Shown one piece after another: positions 7,241 through 13,743 of a DNA stretch of 13,743 bases (position 1 is its first letter; every line of letters begins with the position of its first letter). The translations under genes and the position numbers were made by a program. The stretch is from Actinomycetota bacterium (lineage in GTDB: Bacteria; Actinomycetota; Actinomycetes; S36-B12; UBA10799). The stretch is taken from contig JAUPKM010000587.1 in assembly GCA_030837445.1 (NCBI GenBank), positions 1 to 13,743 on the forward strand, in the 5' to 3' direction. The notes under the pieces are model-generated. The model was not told where the DNA came from. It saw only the letters and a program-made list of their open reading frames with translations, and searched no databases.

Positions 7241-8494
7241 GTGGATCGAACTGCCGAAGGCTACGACAAGGCCACACTGCTCACACTCGCGGAACGGTAT
7301 ACGTGTCCGGACCGGGTGAGGTTCCTGCAGGGCGCTGGCGTCGATCTCATGATCGGCCGCCGACGAGGGTACCGAATCTGGGACCTTGACGGCCGGGAAC
7401 TTCTCGACCTGCACCTCAACGGCGGCGTCTACAACCTCGGTCACCGCAATCCCGAAGTCGTCGGGGCGCTGACCGAGGCGCTCACCTCGCTGGATATTGG
7501 CAACCACCACTTCCCCAGCGGGGAGCGCGCCCTACTCGCCGAGGAGTTGGTAAACCGGACCAGCGGTATGCGCTACGCGGTCTTCGCCAGTGGCGGCGGC
7601 GAAGCCGTCGACCTGGCCATCAAGAGCGCTCGCCGGGCCACGGGCCGGGGGCGAGTCGTGTCCGCCAAGGACGCCTACCACGGCCACACTGGACTCGCGT
7701 TGGCGGCCGGCGACGAGTCGGCCGCCACCTCCTTCGGTTCCGGCGGAGCGCCCGGGGAGTTTCGCCGAGTCCCCTTCAACGACGTGCAGGCGATGGCAGA
7801 GGCGCTCGCCGGCCAAGACGTTGCGGCCGTGATTCTGGAAACCGTGCCGGCCACGGTCGGCTTCCTGCCACCGGATCCCGGATATCTGGCTGAGGTGAAA
7901 CGCCTGTGCGACCTGAACGGCACCATGTTCATCGCAGATGAGGTGCAGACCGGCTTGGGCCGCACAGGATCGCTGTGGGGTGTGGACCTGTTCGATGTGG
8001 TGCCCGACATCTTGGTGACCGGCAAGGGGCTCTCCGGTGGCATCTACCCGATTGCCGCGACTCTGCTTTCGGAGCGGGCTGGGAACTGGCTGGAGACGGA
8101 TGGCTGGGGCCACGTATCGACCTTTGGCGGCGCCGAACTCGGGTGTGTGGTGGCCAGGACCGTGCTGACCCTGACCCAGGCCCAGCAGACCCGGGACCAC
8201 GTGGTTCACCTCATCGGTCTGTGGCGTGAGGGTCTGGCGGAGCTCCAGACGAGGTATCCGGAGTGGCTGACCGACATCCGCCAGACGGGTCTGTGTATCG
8301 GTGTCGAATTCAACAATGAGGCTGGCGGGATGGTGATGACCCGGTTGCTGTTCGACGAGGGAGTGTGGGCGATGTTCGCGGGATTCGATCGTCGCTACCT
8401 ACAGCTCAAGCCGGGGCTGCTGCTGTCGGTCGACGAGACCCAGGAAGCACTCGCGGCTCTTGATCGCGCCTGCCAGAAGGCAGCGGGGCTGTGA
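7241..8494 (+). CDS. Class III PLP-dependent aminotransferase
   Basis: The 417-residue product starts at GTG 7241, preceded by AGGGAGGAG at about 7 bases. It is a full-length fold-type I, class III enzyme (ornithine/acetylornithine/GABA aminotransferase family). Visible features are the phosphate-binding turn SGGGEAVDLAIK (117-128), ring-stacking YHGHT (146-150) and IADEVQTGLGRTG with Asp233 contacting the pyridine nitrogen. TGKGLSGGIYP has Lys262 forming the internal aldimine, and STFGGAELG (293-301) closes the phosphate site. The substrate cannot be read from these. The family also includes decarboxylases and phospho-lyases as well as transaminases. The stop codon overlaps the start of the next gene (GTGA), so the two are translationally coupled. 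That partner has kinase-like motifs, which echoes the known pairing of class III enzymes with small-molecule kinases, as in hydroxylysine kinase and its phospho-lyase. The analogy is an inference. Confidence 0.93.
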   Translation: MDRTAEGYDKATLLTLAERYTCPDRVRFLQGAGVDLMIGRRRGYRIWDLDGRELLDLHLNGGVYNLGHRNPEVVGALTEALTSLDIGNHHFPSGERALLAEELVNRTSGMRYAVFASGGGEAVDLAIKSARRATGRGRVVSAKDAYHGHTGLALAAGDESAATSFGSGGAPGEFRRVPFNDVQAMAEALAGQDVAAVILETVPATVGFLPPDPGYLAEVKRLCDLNGTMFIADEVQTGLGRTGSLWGVDLFDVVPDILVTGKGLSGGIYPIAATLLSERAGNWLETDGWGHVSTFGGAELGCVVARTVLTLTQAQQTRDHVVHLIGLWREGLAELQTRYPEWLTDIRQTGLCIGVEFNNEAGGMVMTRLLFDEGVWAMFAGFDRRYLQLKPGLLLSVDETQEALAALDRACQKAAGL

Positions 8495-9462
8495 CCGACG
8501 TGATCGATCCCGCAGTGGCCCTTTCAGTGTTGGAGGACTTCGAGCAACGGCTGGACCCTGCCCACCCGGAGGCTGCCGGCGCGAACGTCCTCGCCTATGG
8601 CGAGATCTCTGCGGCGCTCACCCTTGAGCAGGTACCCGCCCTGCGGGGGTTGGTGCTGAAGCGGATGTCCGGTTTCGCCGACCTGGCGTCGGCTGCGAAC
8701 TACCGGACCCTTCTCACGGAGTACCTCAGTCGGCTCCGAGAGCTGGAGATTGCGACGGTCTCCACGTCCGCCGTGACGGTCGCTGTTCCGGGCAGACGGC
8801 CCTGCGTCTATCTGCTGCAGCCGCTGATGCCCGCCGACACGCTCGGCAATCGGGTACTGCACGAAGCCTCGGATGAGGCCCTATCGACGGCAGTGTCGCA
8901 AGTGCTCGACCAGTCGCTCAAAGCCTTCGTCGCCAACGCGGCCGCCCCCACCGATCAACTCTCGATCGACGCACAGTTGTCGAACTGGACGTTTCGCCCC
9001 GACGGCGCGCCTCCTTGGCTGATCGACGTCGGCACACCGTTCATCCGCAGGCGCGACGGCCACGCCTTCGACCAGGAGATCCTGCTTGCCGCCGTACCGC
9101 CCGGCATCCGAAGCTACTACCGGCGCAAGGGCACTGCGTCGGCCTACATGGACGACTACTTCGACCCTCGGCTGCTCGCCATGGACATCCTCGGGAATTT
9201 CGAGAAGGAAGGTGCGGCCCAGCGAATCCCAGTTGCGCTCACTGCTGCCAACGCCTGGCTGGCCGACCCCGCGAAACAGGTCCAGCAGCAACTCGGCTCC
9301 CCCAGTGAAGGCCCCATCACCGAGGCGCAGGTAGCGGAGTACTACAAGCAGGATGCCGCAACTTTGGAGCTCTTCCTCCGCGTCCGTCGGATAGATCGAG
9401 CCGTCAGGAAGGCGTTTCGGCGGCGCTACGACTTCATTCTGCCGGGCCCTGTACACCGATGA
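8491..9462 (+). CDS. Uncharacterised protein with kinase-like (APH-type) catalytic motifs
   Basis: The 323-residue product starts at GTG 8491, overlapping the aminotransferase stop by 4 bases. I do not firmly recognise the family; it may belong to the DUF6206 group, which I cannot verify. Its layout suggests a protein-kinase/aminoglycoside-phosphotransferase fold. LAYGEIS near residue 34 could be the glycine-loop hairpin. VLKRM supplies Lys57, followed by a helix (70-87). PCVYLLQPLMPADTL (104-118) looks like the hinge strand. IDAQLSNWTF gives Asp160 and Asn165 with the five-residue spacing of kinase catalytic loops. LIDVGTPF gives Asp179 at the place of the metal-binding Asp. The usual His of the HGD motif is absent. 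The C-terminal 100 residues are helical and basic near the end. A small-molecule kinase or pseudokinase acting on the product or substrate of the aminotransferase is the best guess. Confidence 0.72.
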   Translation: MTDVIDPAVALSVLEDFEQRLDPAHPEAAGANVLAYGEISAALTLEQVPALRGLVLKRMSGFADLASAANYRTLLTEYLSRLRELEIATVSTSAVTVAVPGRRPCVYLLQPLMPADTLGNRVLHEASDEALSTAVSQVLDQSLKAFVANAAAPTDQLSIDAQLSNWTFRPDGAPPWLIDVGTPFIRRRDGHAFDQEILLAAVPPGIRSYYRRKGTASAYMDDYFDPRLLAMDILGNFEKEGAAQRIPVALTAANAWLADPAKQVQQQLGSPSEGPITEAQVAEYYKQDAATLELFLRVRRIDRAVRKAFRRRYDFILPGPVHR

Positions 9463-9490
9463 CAGCACCGCGACGACGAGGAGGATGGCA

Positions 9491-10231
9491 ATGACGACGC
9501 CATACGGACCACCCGCAGGCGAGCCGGATCCCCGCTTCGCTCCCGCAAGTGGACCGCCCACGCGCCCTGGCCGGTATCCCGGGCAGGTACCAGGCCAGCC
9601 GGGAGGTTTCGGCAACCAGCCTGGCCGCTACCCGAGCGGATCGGGCTATCCCCCACTGCCGACCCCGACCACCAAATCGAGCCTGCCGATGGTCTCCTTC
9701 ATTTGCGGGCTGCTGTCGTTCCTGTGCGTCCCGGTGGTGCTGGCGATCATCGCGATCGTCACCGGTGTGATGGGCCGCAAGCGGGCCCGCGCCGAGGGCA
9801 ACTCGACCGGCTTCGCCACTGCCGGTCTGGTCCTGGGCCTTCTCAACTTGGTCGCCTCAGCGATCGGCATCCTGCTGGCTGTCTCGATGGGTGTCGGCGT
9901 CGTGAACCAGGTCACCGAGCAGATGACCGTCGTCCGTGAACTGGTGCCCGCCTCCGTCGCCGCCAACGCCTACCTGGCCTCCCGCGGAACCTATGCGGGG
10001 CTCTCCACGGCCGCTTTGAAGCCCTACGGCTACACCCCATCGGCCGGCACAACGGTGACGGCCAGGTCGAGCGCCGACGGTAGCGAGTACTGCATCCAGG
10101 CGATGCGCGACGGCGATCCCTCGAGTGTGGTCCATCTGCCAGTCACCGCCGCCGACCGCGCAAACGGGTCTGCGATGGATATCGGAGGAGATCTCGCGGC
10201 GTACGCCAGCGGACCGTGTCCCGTCAACTGA
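9491..10231 (+). CDS. DUF4190-type membrane protein with pilin-like C-terminal domain
   Basis: The start is ATG 9491, 6 bases after GAGGAGG (9478-9484); the earlier in-frame ATG 9485 abuts that site and is unlikely. The product is 246 residues. Residues 1-62 are Pro/Gly-rich and disordered. Two membrane spans (about 66-94 and 110-135) flank a basic loop, GRKRARAEGNSTGFATAGLVL, in the way typical of DUF4190 proteins. Residues from about 145 form an outside domain, with SVAANAYLASRGTYAGLSTA, LKPYGYTPSAGTTVT and SEYCIQAM. This strongly resembles the globular part of actinobacterial type IV pilin-like proteins; Cys201 and Cys243 could form its disulfide. The gene follows the kinase-like gene by 28 bases and is probably in the same operon. 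The role is unknown; a membrane-tethered sensor or adhesin-like module is possible. Confidence 0.82.
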   Translation: MTTPYGPPAGEPDPRFAPASGPPTRPGRYPGQVPGQPGGFGNQPGRYPSGSGYPPLPTPTTKSSLPMVSFICGLLSFLCVPVVLAIIAIVTGVMGRKRARAEGNSTGFATAGLVLGLLNLVASAIGILLAVSMGVGVVNQVTEQMTVVRELVPASVAANAYLASRGTYAGLSTAALKPYGYTPSAGTTVTARSSADGSEYCIQAMRDGDPSSVVHLPVTAADRANGSAMDIGGDLAAYASGPCPVN

Positions 10232-10240
10232 GCATGGCGG

Positions 10241-10258
10241 CGGCCGCTGGGGCGGCTG
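10241..10258 (+). terminator. Candidate hairpin after the DUF4190 gene
   Basis: Nine bases after the stop, CGGCCGC and GCGGCTG can form a 7-bp stem (one G-T pair) with a four-base TGGG loop. It has no T-run and lies between the end of the aminotransferase operon and the SDR gene. In DNA of this composition it is only suggestive. Confidence 0.33.
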
Positions 10259-10376
10259 GCGGCACACGCGGGCGCTGCTACCGTCCGACGGTCGCCACTA
10301 AGCTGGCAAGGACCGAACGGGAACGCGGCACACCGCCCGAGAGTCGCCGCCGACCACGACCGAAAGGGTAGGGCTG

Positions 10377-11207
10377 ATGACCGACTGGGGTAGTTCCACA
10401 TCACTCATCACCGGCGCCGGCCAGGGTATGGGCAAGGGCCTGACGTTGGCAGCCCTTGCCGCCGGCGGCGACGTGGTCGGCTGGGACTTGGATCAGACCG
10501 CCTTGACGGACCTGATCGCGGCGGCCGACGGCCTACCCGGATCGTTGCGGGTGGCGGCCGTGGACGTCAGCGACCGGCAGGCAGTGGTGGCGGCGGCGGC
10601 GCACACCGGGCCAATCGACATTCTGGTCAACAATGCTGGCGTCACAGGCCGGAACTTGCTCATCGACGAGGACCCGACCGTGATCGAGCGGGTGATGGGC
10701 GTCAATGCGATGGCGTTGTTCTGGACCACTCAGGCTTTCCTGCCGGGAATGTTGGCGCGCAATCGCGGACACCTTGTCACGCTGGCGTCTGCGGCCGGGC
10801 TGGTGCCGCTGGCGAGGGGGGTCGCCTACACAGCCAGCAAGCACGCCGCTGTCGGCTTCCACGAGGCGTTGAGGCAAGAGTTGCGACAATCCTCACCAGC
10901 CGTGCAGTCAACCCTGGTGACCCCGTTCTTCGTCAACACGGGGATGTTCGCCGGAGCTTCCACCCGGTTCCCCTGGCTACTGCCGACGGTCGAGCCGGAC
11001 GCCGCAGTGGCCGCGATCATTCTCGCCGTCGAGCGAGACCGGCGCCGATTGATCATGCCGTCGATCGCCGCCGCCGCTTACCTGTATCAGCTGATGCCGA
11101 CCACCATCAGCGACTTCCTGCTCGACCAACTGGGGATATCCGCGGCGATGACCGGCTTCCACGGCCGATCGGTCGAACCCGGCGCGACACCCGCGCGTGG
11201 TGCCTGA
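10377..11207 (+). CDS. SDR family NAD(P)-dependent oxidoreductase
   Basis: The 276-residue product starts at ATG 10377 after GAAAGGGTAGGG. It has a complete classical short-chain dehydrogenase layout. TGAGQGMG (12-19) is the cofactor loop, Asp37 after the second strand (VGWDLD) favours NAD over NADP, and VDVSD (62-66) binds adenine. NNAG is at 85-88 and the catalytic tetrad is Asn110, Ser138, Tyr151, Lys155 (YTASK). The C-terminal tail, with a hydrophobic stretch around AAAAYLYQLMPTTISDFLL and a final MTGFHGR, recalls SDRs acting on lipophilic alcohols such as retinol or steroid dehydrogenases. That suggests membrane association and a lipid-like substrate. It is separated from the operon upstream by 145 bases with a possible terminator and faces the protease gene tail to tail, so it is probably a single-gene unit. 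Confidence 0.92.
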   Translation: MTDWGSSTSLITGAGQGMGKGLTLAALAAGGDVVGWDLDQTALTDLIAAADGLPGSLRVAAVDVSDRQAVVAAAAHTGPIDILVNNAGVTGRNLLIDEDPTVIERVMGVNAMALFWTTQAFLPGMLARNRGHLVTLASAAGLVPLARGVAYTASKHAAVGFHEALRQELRQSSPAVQSTLVTPFFVNTGMFAGASTRFPWLLPTVEPDAAVAAIILAVERDRRRLIMPSIAAAAYLYQLMPTTISDFLLDQLGISAAMTGFHGRSVEPGATPARGA

Positions 11208-11243
11208 CGCCGATCTCCGCGGCGGTCCACGTCACCGTTCCGT

Positions 11244-12155
11244 CTACTTGGTGGCAAGCATCTTCGCCCTGAGCCATTTCACATAGCTCGAGACGCGGGT
11301 GTAGATCCCGGGGTACCCGGGGCGGGCACAGCCATTACCTTCCGACACCACCCCGACCAGTGCGGGGCGACCCCCGCTCCACCGAATCAGCGGGCCACCG
11401 GAGTCGCCCTGGCAGGAGTCGACCCGGCCACCGGGAAGCCCAGCGCAGATCTCCGTCGCGCCATCGAACTCCGACCGATCGTAGGAACCGCAGAGAACGG
11501 ACCGACCGGGGCCGCTGAGGTCGCGGACGATGGCGCGCCGCAACACATCGGAACTGTTCCCGCCTTCGGTAGTAGCACCCATGCCGTAGACGGACACGAC
11601 TTCGTTCTTCCGTGGCAGCAGCGGGTTCGTCATCATCGGAACTGCCCCCCGCAATGGTTTCGGTGGGTTGAGTCGGAGCAGCGCGATGTCGTTGAGACCC
11701 GTGTCGGGACTCCACCCGGGGTGCACGATCACCTTGCCGATCCGCAGCCGAGGACCAACTCCTGACGATGGTGGATTGATCCAGGCCGAACTCCTCGCCA
11801 GGTTGACGGTGGAGCCAGCCTCAGGCCGGAGACAGTGAGCGGCAGTGACGGCCCAGCGGTCACCGATCAGACTGGCCCCACAGCTGTCCAACTCGGCTTG
11901 CCCACCAACCACCAGCGCCAATTCCAACTCGACGAAGAATGCAGTGGTCCGACGGTCGGCGACACGGCCCCCAACAATGGCGGAGCGCACCTGCCCAGCA
12001 GCAACCACTGTGCTGGTCCTATCCGATGAGGTTGGGCCGGGGACTGTGCGGGAACCCGCCGACTCGGCGGCAGGCGTCGCGCTGGCAGAGGCGGCGGCAA
12101 CTGCGAACACCAGCGGCGCAACACCGACTACCGCGGTCTTGCTAAGAACGTGCAT
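11244..12155 (-). CDS. Secreted trypsin-like serine protease (S1 family)
   Basis: The 303-residue product has an export signal at residues 1 to about 27 (hydrophobic core TAVVGVAPLVFAVAAAS), then a Ser/Thr-rich propeptide to residue 59. The mature domain begins IVGG (60-63). The triad is complete: TAAHC (His107), DIALL (Asp156) and GDSGGP (Ser252). Asp246, six residues before the serine, corresponds to chymotrypsin Asp189 and predicts cleavage after Arg or Lys. Three canonical disulfides are available: Cys92-108, 222-237 and 249-276. The residue before IVGG is Ala (QVRSA), not Arg/Lys, so simple tryptic activation is not obvious. The start ATG 12155 gives a correct signal peptide, though its ribosome site is weak (GGGG about 12 bases upstream). 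It is convergent with the SDR gene, 36 bases apart, and lies 131 bases after the SulP gene on the same strand. Confidence 0.93.
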   Translation of the reverse strand: MHVLSKTAVVGVAPLVFAVAAASASATPAAESAGSRTVPGPTSSDRTSTVVAAGQVRSAIVGGRVADRRTTAFFVELELALVVGGQAELDSCGASLIGDRWAVTAAHCLRPEAGSTVNLARSSAWINPPSSGVGPRLRIGKVIVHPGWSPDTGLNDIALLRLNPPKPLRGAVPMMTNPLLPRKNEVVSVYGMGATTEGGNSSDVLRRAIVRDLSGPGRSVLCGSYDRSEFDGATEICAGLPGGRVDSCQGDSGGPLIRWSGGRPALVGVVSEGNGCARPGYPGIYTRVSSYVKWLRAKMLATK

Positions 12156-12286
12156 CGCACTCGCACCCCAGATCAGGTTTGCCGGAATCCTCGGCGTGGG
12201 TAGGTCGCAACCCTCGGATACGACAAGGAGTGCTCAGTACATGCCATTGCCGGCTCCGAGGCAAGCCCCGCGATCAAAGTCGTGCA
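12156..12286 (-). promoter_or_regulatory. Leader region of the protease gene with possible alternative pairings
   Basis: This 131-base gap separates the SulP stop from the protease start on the minus strand. Read in the minus direction it contains CCTCGGA (12261-12255), then TCCGAGG (12218-12212), then a second CCGAGG (12194-12189). The first element can pair with either of the later two, so two mutually exclusive stems are possible. No known riboswitch class, including the c-di-AMP type common before actinobacterial cell-wall hydrolases, is recognisable by its core motifs. It probably contains the protease promoter or a SulP terminator. Confidence 0.3.
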
Positions 12287-13743
12287 TCAACTTCCCTGCG
12301 CATCCTCTGCCTGGAACTGTTCGTACGCCGCCATCAGGGCCGTGAAGTCGTTGAACACCAGACTCTCGCTGAATTTCCCGGTCAGATCCAGCTCGTTCAA
12401 GTTGGCAACCAGCGCCGGGTCGGCACCGACCAGGCCGAACCTGGCGCCGCGAGCGTGCACGAAGCCCACTAGGCCAAGCAGCGCAAGACTGGCCGAGTAG
12501 TCCACATCGGAGATGACCGAACAATCCAGCACGAACAGCCGAACCGGCGTCGGGGCGGTGTCGAACACCCCCTCGACATCGTCGACGAAGCGGGAGGCAT
12601 TGGCGAAGAACAGATCCGCGTCGTAGCGAAACACGATCAGACCTGGCAGCGTCTCCTGACCACCGGACGCGACGACGTAGTCTTTCACAACGTCCAGTCC
12701 GGACTTCAGGATGAAGGCCTCCGGTCGATATTGCCGACGGATCAACCAGATGATCGACATGACCACCGCCAGCACGATGCCCTGCTCCACCCCGACCACG
12801 CAGACGACCACCGCGGTGATCAGGGCGATGACGCCCTCGCTGCGACGCAGTCGCAGGATGTGTCTCAAGCCGAGGTAGTCCACCAGACCGAGGCCGATCA
12901 GGAAAACGATCGCACCCAGCACCGCCTCCGGCATATTTGCGAGCAGGGCCGTAAGAAACAGGGTCACCAGCAGCGCGATGAAGGCCATCGTCAGGTTGGC
13001 AACCTGAGTTCGCCCCTTGGACTCGTCCAAGATTTCGGTCTTGGTGGGGCTGCCGTTGACGACGAACGTGCCGGACAGGCCGGCGCCGAACTCGGCCGCG
13101 GCCAACCCGACGATGTCGCGATTCAGGTCGACCTTCTGCCCATGTTTCATGGCGAAGCTACGGGATGTGGCCGCAGACTGTGCGATGACCAGCACGAAGC
13201 AGGAGAAGGCGATGCCCAGGCAGACGGCGGCATCGCTGGTGTCGAACCCCTGGGGTACGCCGACCGGGGGGAAGCCACCGGTGACGTCGCCAACGACGGC
13301 CACCCCGCGACCCTTGGCATCGATCGCGACGGACACGGCGATCGAACCCGCCACCGCCAGGATTGCGCCGGGCACCCTCGGAGCAAACCTCCGACAGCAG
13401 ACGATGATCGCGATCGTCCCGGCGGCGAAGGCGACCGTGAGGGGCTTGGCATCGGCGACATGGGTGATCGTGTACCACTGCTGCGATAGCCAGTTTGCGC
13501 CCTCCTTGGGTATGCCCAACATGGCCGGTAGCTCGCCGGTCATCACGTGTACGCCGATGCCCGTAAGAAATCCGACCAGCACAGACGAACTCAGGAAATC
13601 ACCGAAGAAGCCGAGCCGAAAGACCCGCGCGATGACCAGCATTCCACCGGTGAGGAGCGCGATGATACTCGCGTACGCCACCCAATTCGGCGATTTCGGC
13701 AGCACGCCGGTGATGGCCGCGCCGGTGAGTCCGGCGGCCAGGA
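12287..13743 (-). CDS. SulP family anion transporter with C-terminal STAS domain (N-terminus cut by right edge)
   Basis: The minus strand is open from the TGA at 12287 to the right edge, giving 484 visible residues; roughly the first 50-90 residues of a usual SulP protein are missing. A GTG at 13705 is internal, because the frame continues outward with LAAGLTGAAITG, which matches an early SulP span. The membrane part holds about ten spans. It includes RVFRLGFFGDFLSSSVLVGF, SFAMKHGQKVDLNRDIVGLA and GLSGTFVVNGSPTKTEIL, the last two equivalent to the family's conserved central segment. The STAS domain occupies about the last 120 residues, with LIVFRYDADLFFANASRF and VLDCSVISDVDYSA around the usual regulatory Ser. 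Bacterial members carry bicarbonate, sulfate or dicarboxylates; the substrate cannot be told. No carbonic anhydrase or sulfate-assimilation gene is adjacent. Confidence 0.93.
   Translation of the reverse strand, partial: LAAGLTGAAITGVLPKSPNWVAYASIIALLTGGMLVIARVFRLGFFGDFLSSSVLVGFLTGIGVHVMTGELPAMLGIPKEGANWLSQQWYTITHVADAKPLTVAFAAGTIAIIVCCRRFAPRVPGAILAVAGSIAVSVAIDAKGRGVAVVGDVTGGFPPVGVPQGFDTSDAAVCLGIAFSCFVLVIAQSAATSRSFAMKHGQKVDLNRDIVGLAAAEFGAGLSGTFVVNGSPTKTEILDESKGRTQVANLTMAFIALLVTLFLTALLANMPEAVLGAIVFLIGLGLVDYLGLRHILRLRRSEGVIALITAVVVCVVGVEQGIVLAVVMSIIWLIRRQYRPEAFILKSGLDVVKDYVVASGGQETLPGLIVFRYDADLFFANASRFVDDVEGVFDTAPTPVRLFVLDCSVISDVDYSASLALLGLVGFVHARGARFGLVGADPALVANLNELDLTGKFSESLVFNDFTALMAAYEQFQAEDAQGS

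Noticed and set aside
7094..7510. 139-residue N-terminal extension of the discoidin-like gene
   Set aside because: It would run through the divergent promoter region and into the aminotransferase gene. The AAGGAGG next to ATG 7093 marks the real start.
7532..8209. 225-residue minus-strand frame
   Set aside because: It is antisense to the aminotransferase, including the PLP lysine and Asp motifs, and has no domain.
10234..10371. 45-codon frame starting 2 bases after the DUF4190 gene and ending just before the SDR gene
   Set aside because: The position is suggestive, but it has no ribosome site and its Ala/Gly then Arg/Pro-rich translation is what random GC-rich DNA gives.
11208..11243. Possible bidirectional terminator between the SDR and protease genes
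   Set aside because: Only a 4-bp CGCC/GGCG pairing can be drawn, which is not meaningful in this composition.
12156..12286. c-di-AMP (ydaO-type) riboswitch before the protease
   Set aside because: The conserved core elements of that class, such as the GACAGCTAAC-like segment, are not present on the minus strand.
12731..13489. 252-residue plus-strand frame
   Set aside because: It is antisense to the SulP gene; its Asp/Gln/His-rich translation is the usual mirror of hydrophobic codons in membrane proteins.

Overview
The window is high-GC DNA with GTG as well as ATG starts, purine-rich Shine-Dalgarno sites and protein families typical of Actinomycetota. These include a PatA-like phosphatidylinositol mannoside acyltransferase, Ser/Ala/Thr-rich lipoproteins, DUF4190 membrane proteins and a Pr6Pr-type membrane protein. 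The genus cannot be named from the sequence. No rRNA, tRNA, CRISPR array, transposase, integrase or attachment site was seen, so this looks like ordinary chromosome with a strong cell-envelope and secretion flavour.

Layout from left to right. A minus-strand gene running off the left edge encodes a membrane-anchored or secreted protein whose visible end looks like the start of a lysozyme/transglycosylase-type domain. After a gene-free stretch of about 310 bases come three plus-strand genes: a small lipoprotein, a PatA-like acyltransferase, and a large secreted protein with an N-terminal rhamnogalacturonan-lyase-like (PcRGLX/YetA) barrel. The last of these overlaps tail to tail with a minus-strand pair, a 55-residue single-span protein followed by a six-span Pr6Pr-family protein. 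A further minus-strand gene encodes a signal-less discoidin-like protein and diverges from a plus-strand run. That run holds a class III PLP aminotransferase, a protein overlapping it by 4 bases with protein-kinase-like catalytic motifs, and a two-span DUF4190 protein with a pilin-like C-terminal domain. An SDR oxidoreductase follows. The right end carries two minus-strand genes: a secreted trypsin-like protease and, upstream of it, a SulP anion transporter cut by the right edge.

The most system-like unit is the block at 7241-10231. The aminotransferase and kinase-like gene are translationally coupled and almost certainly work together, but their substrate cannot be read from the sequence. 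Overall, five or six of the products act at or outside the membrane: peptidoglycan hydrolase-like, lipoprotein, PIM acyltransferase, lyase-like, protease and pilin-like. No defence system or clearly unprecedented machinery is visible.
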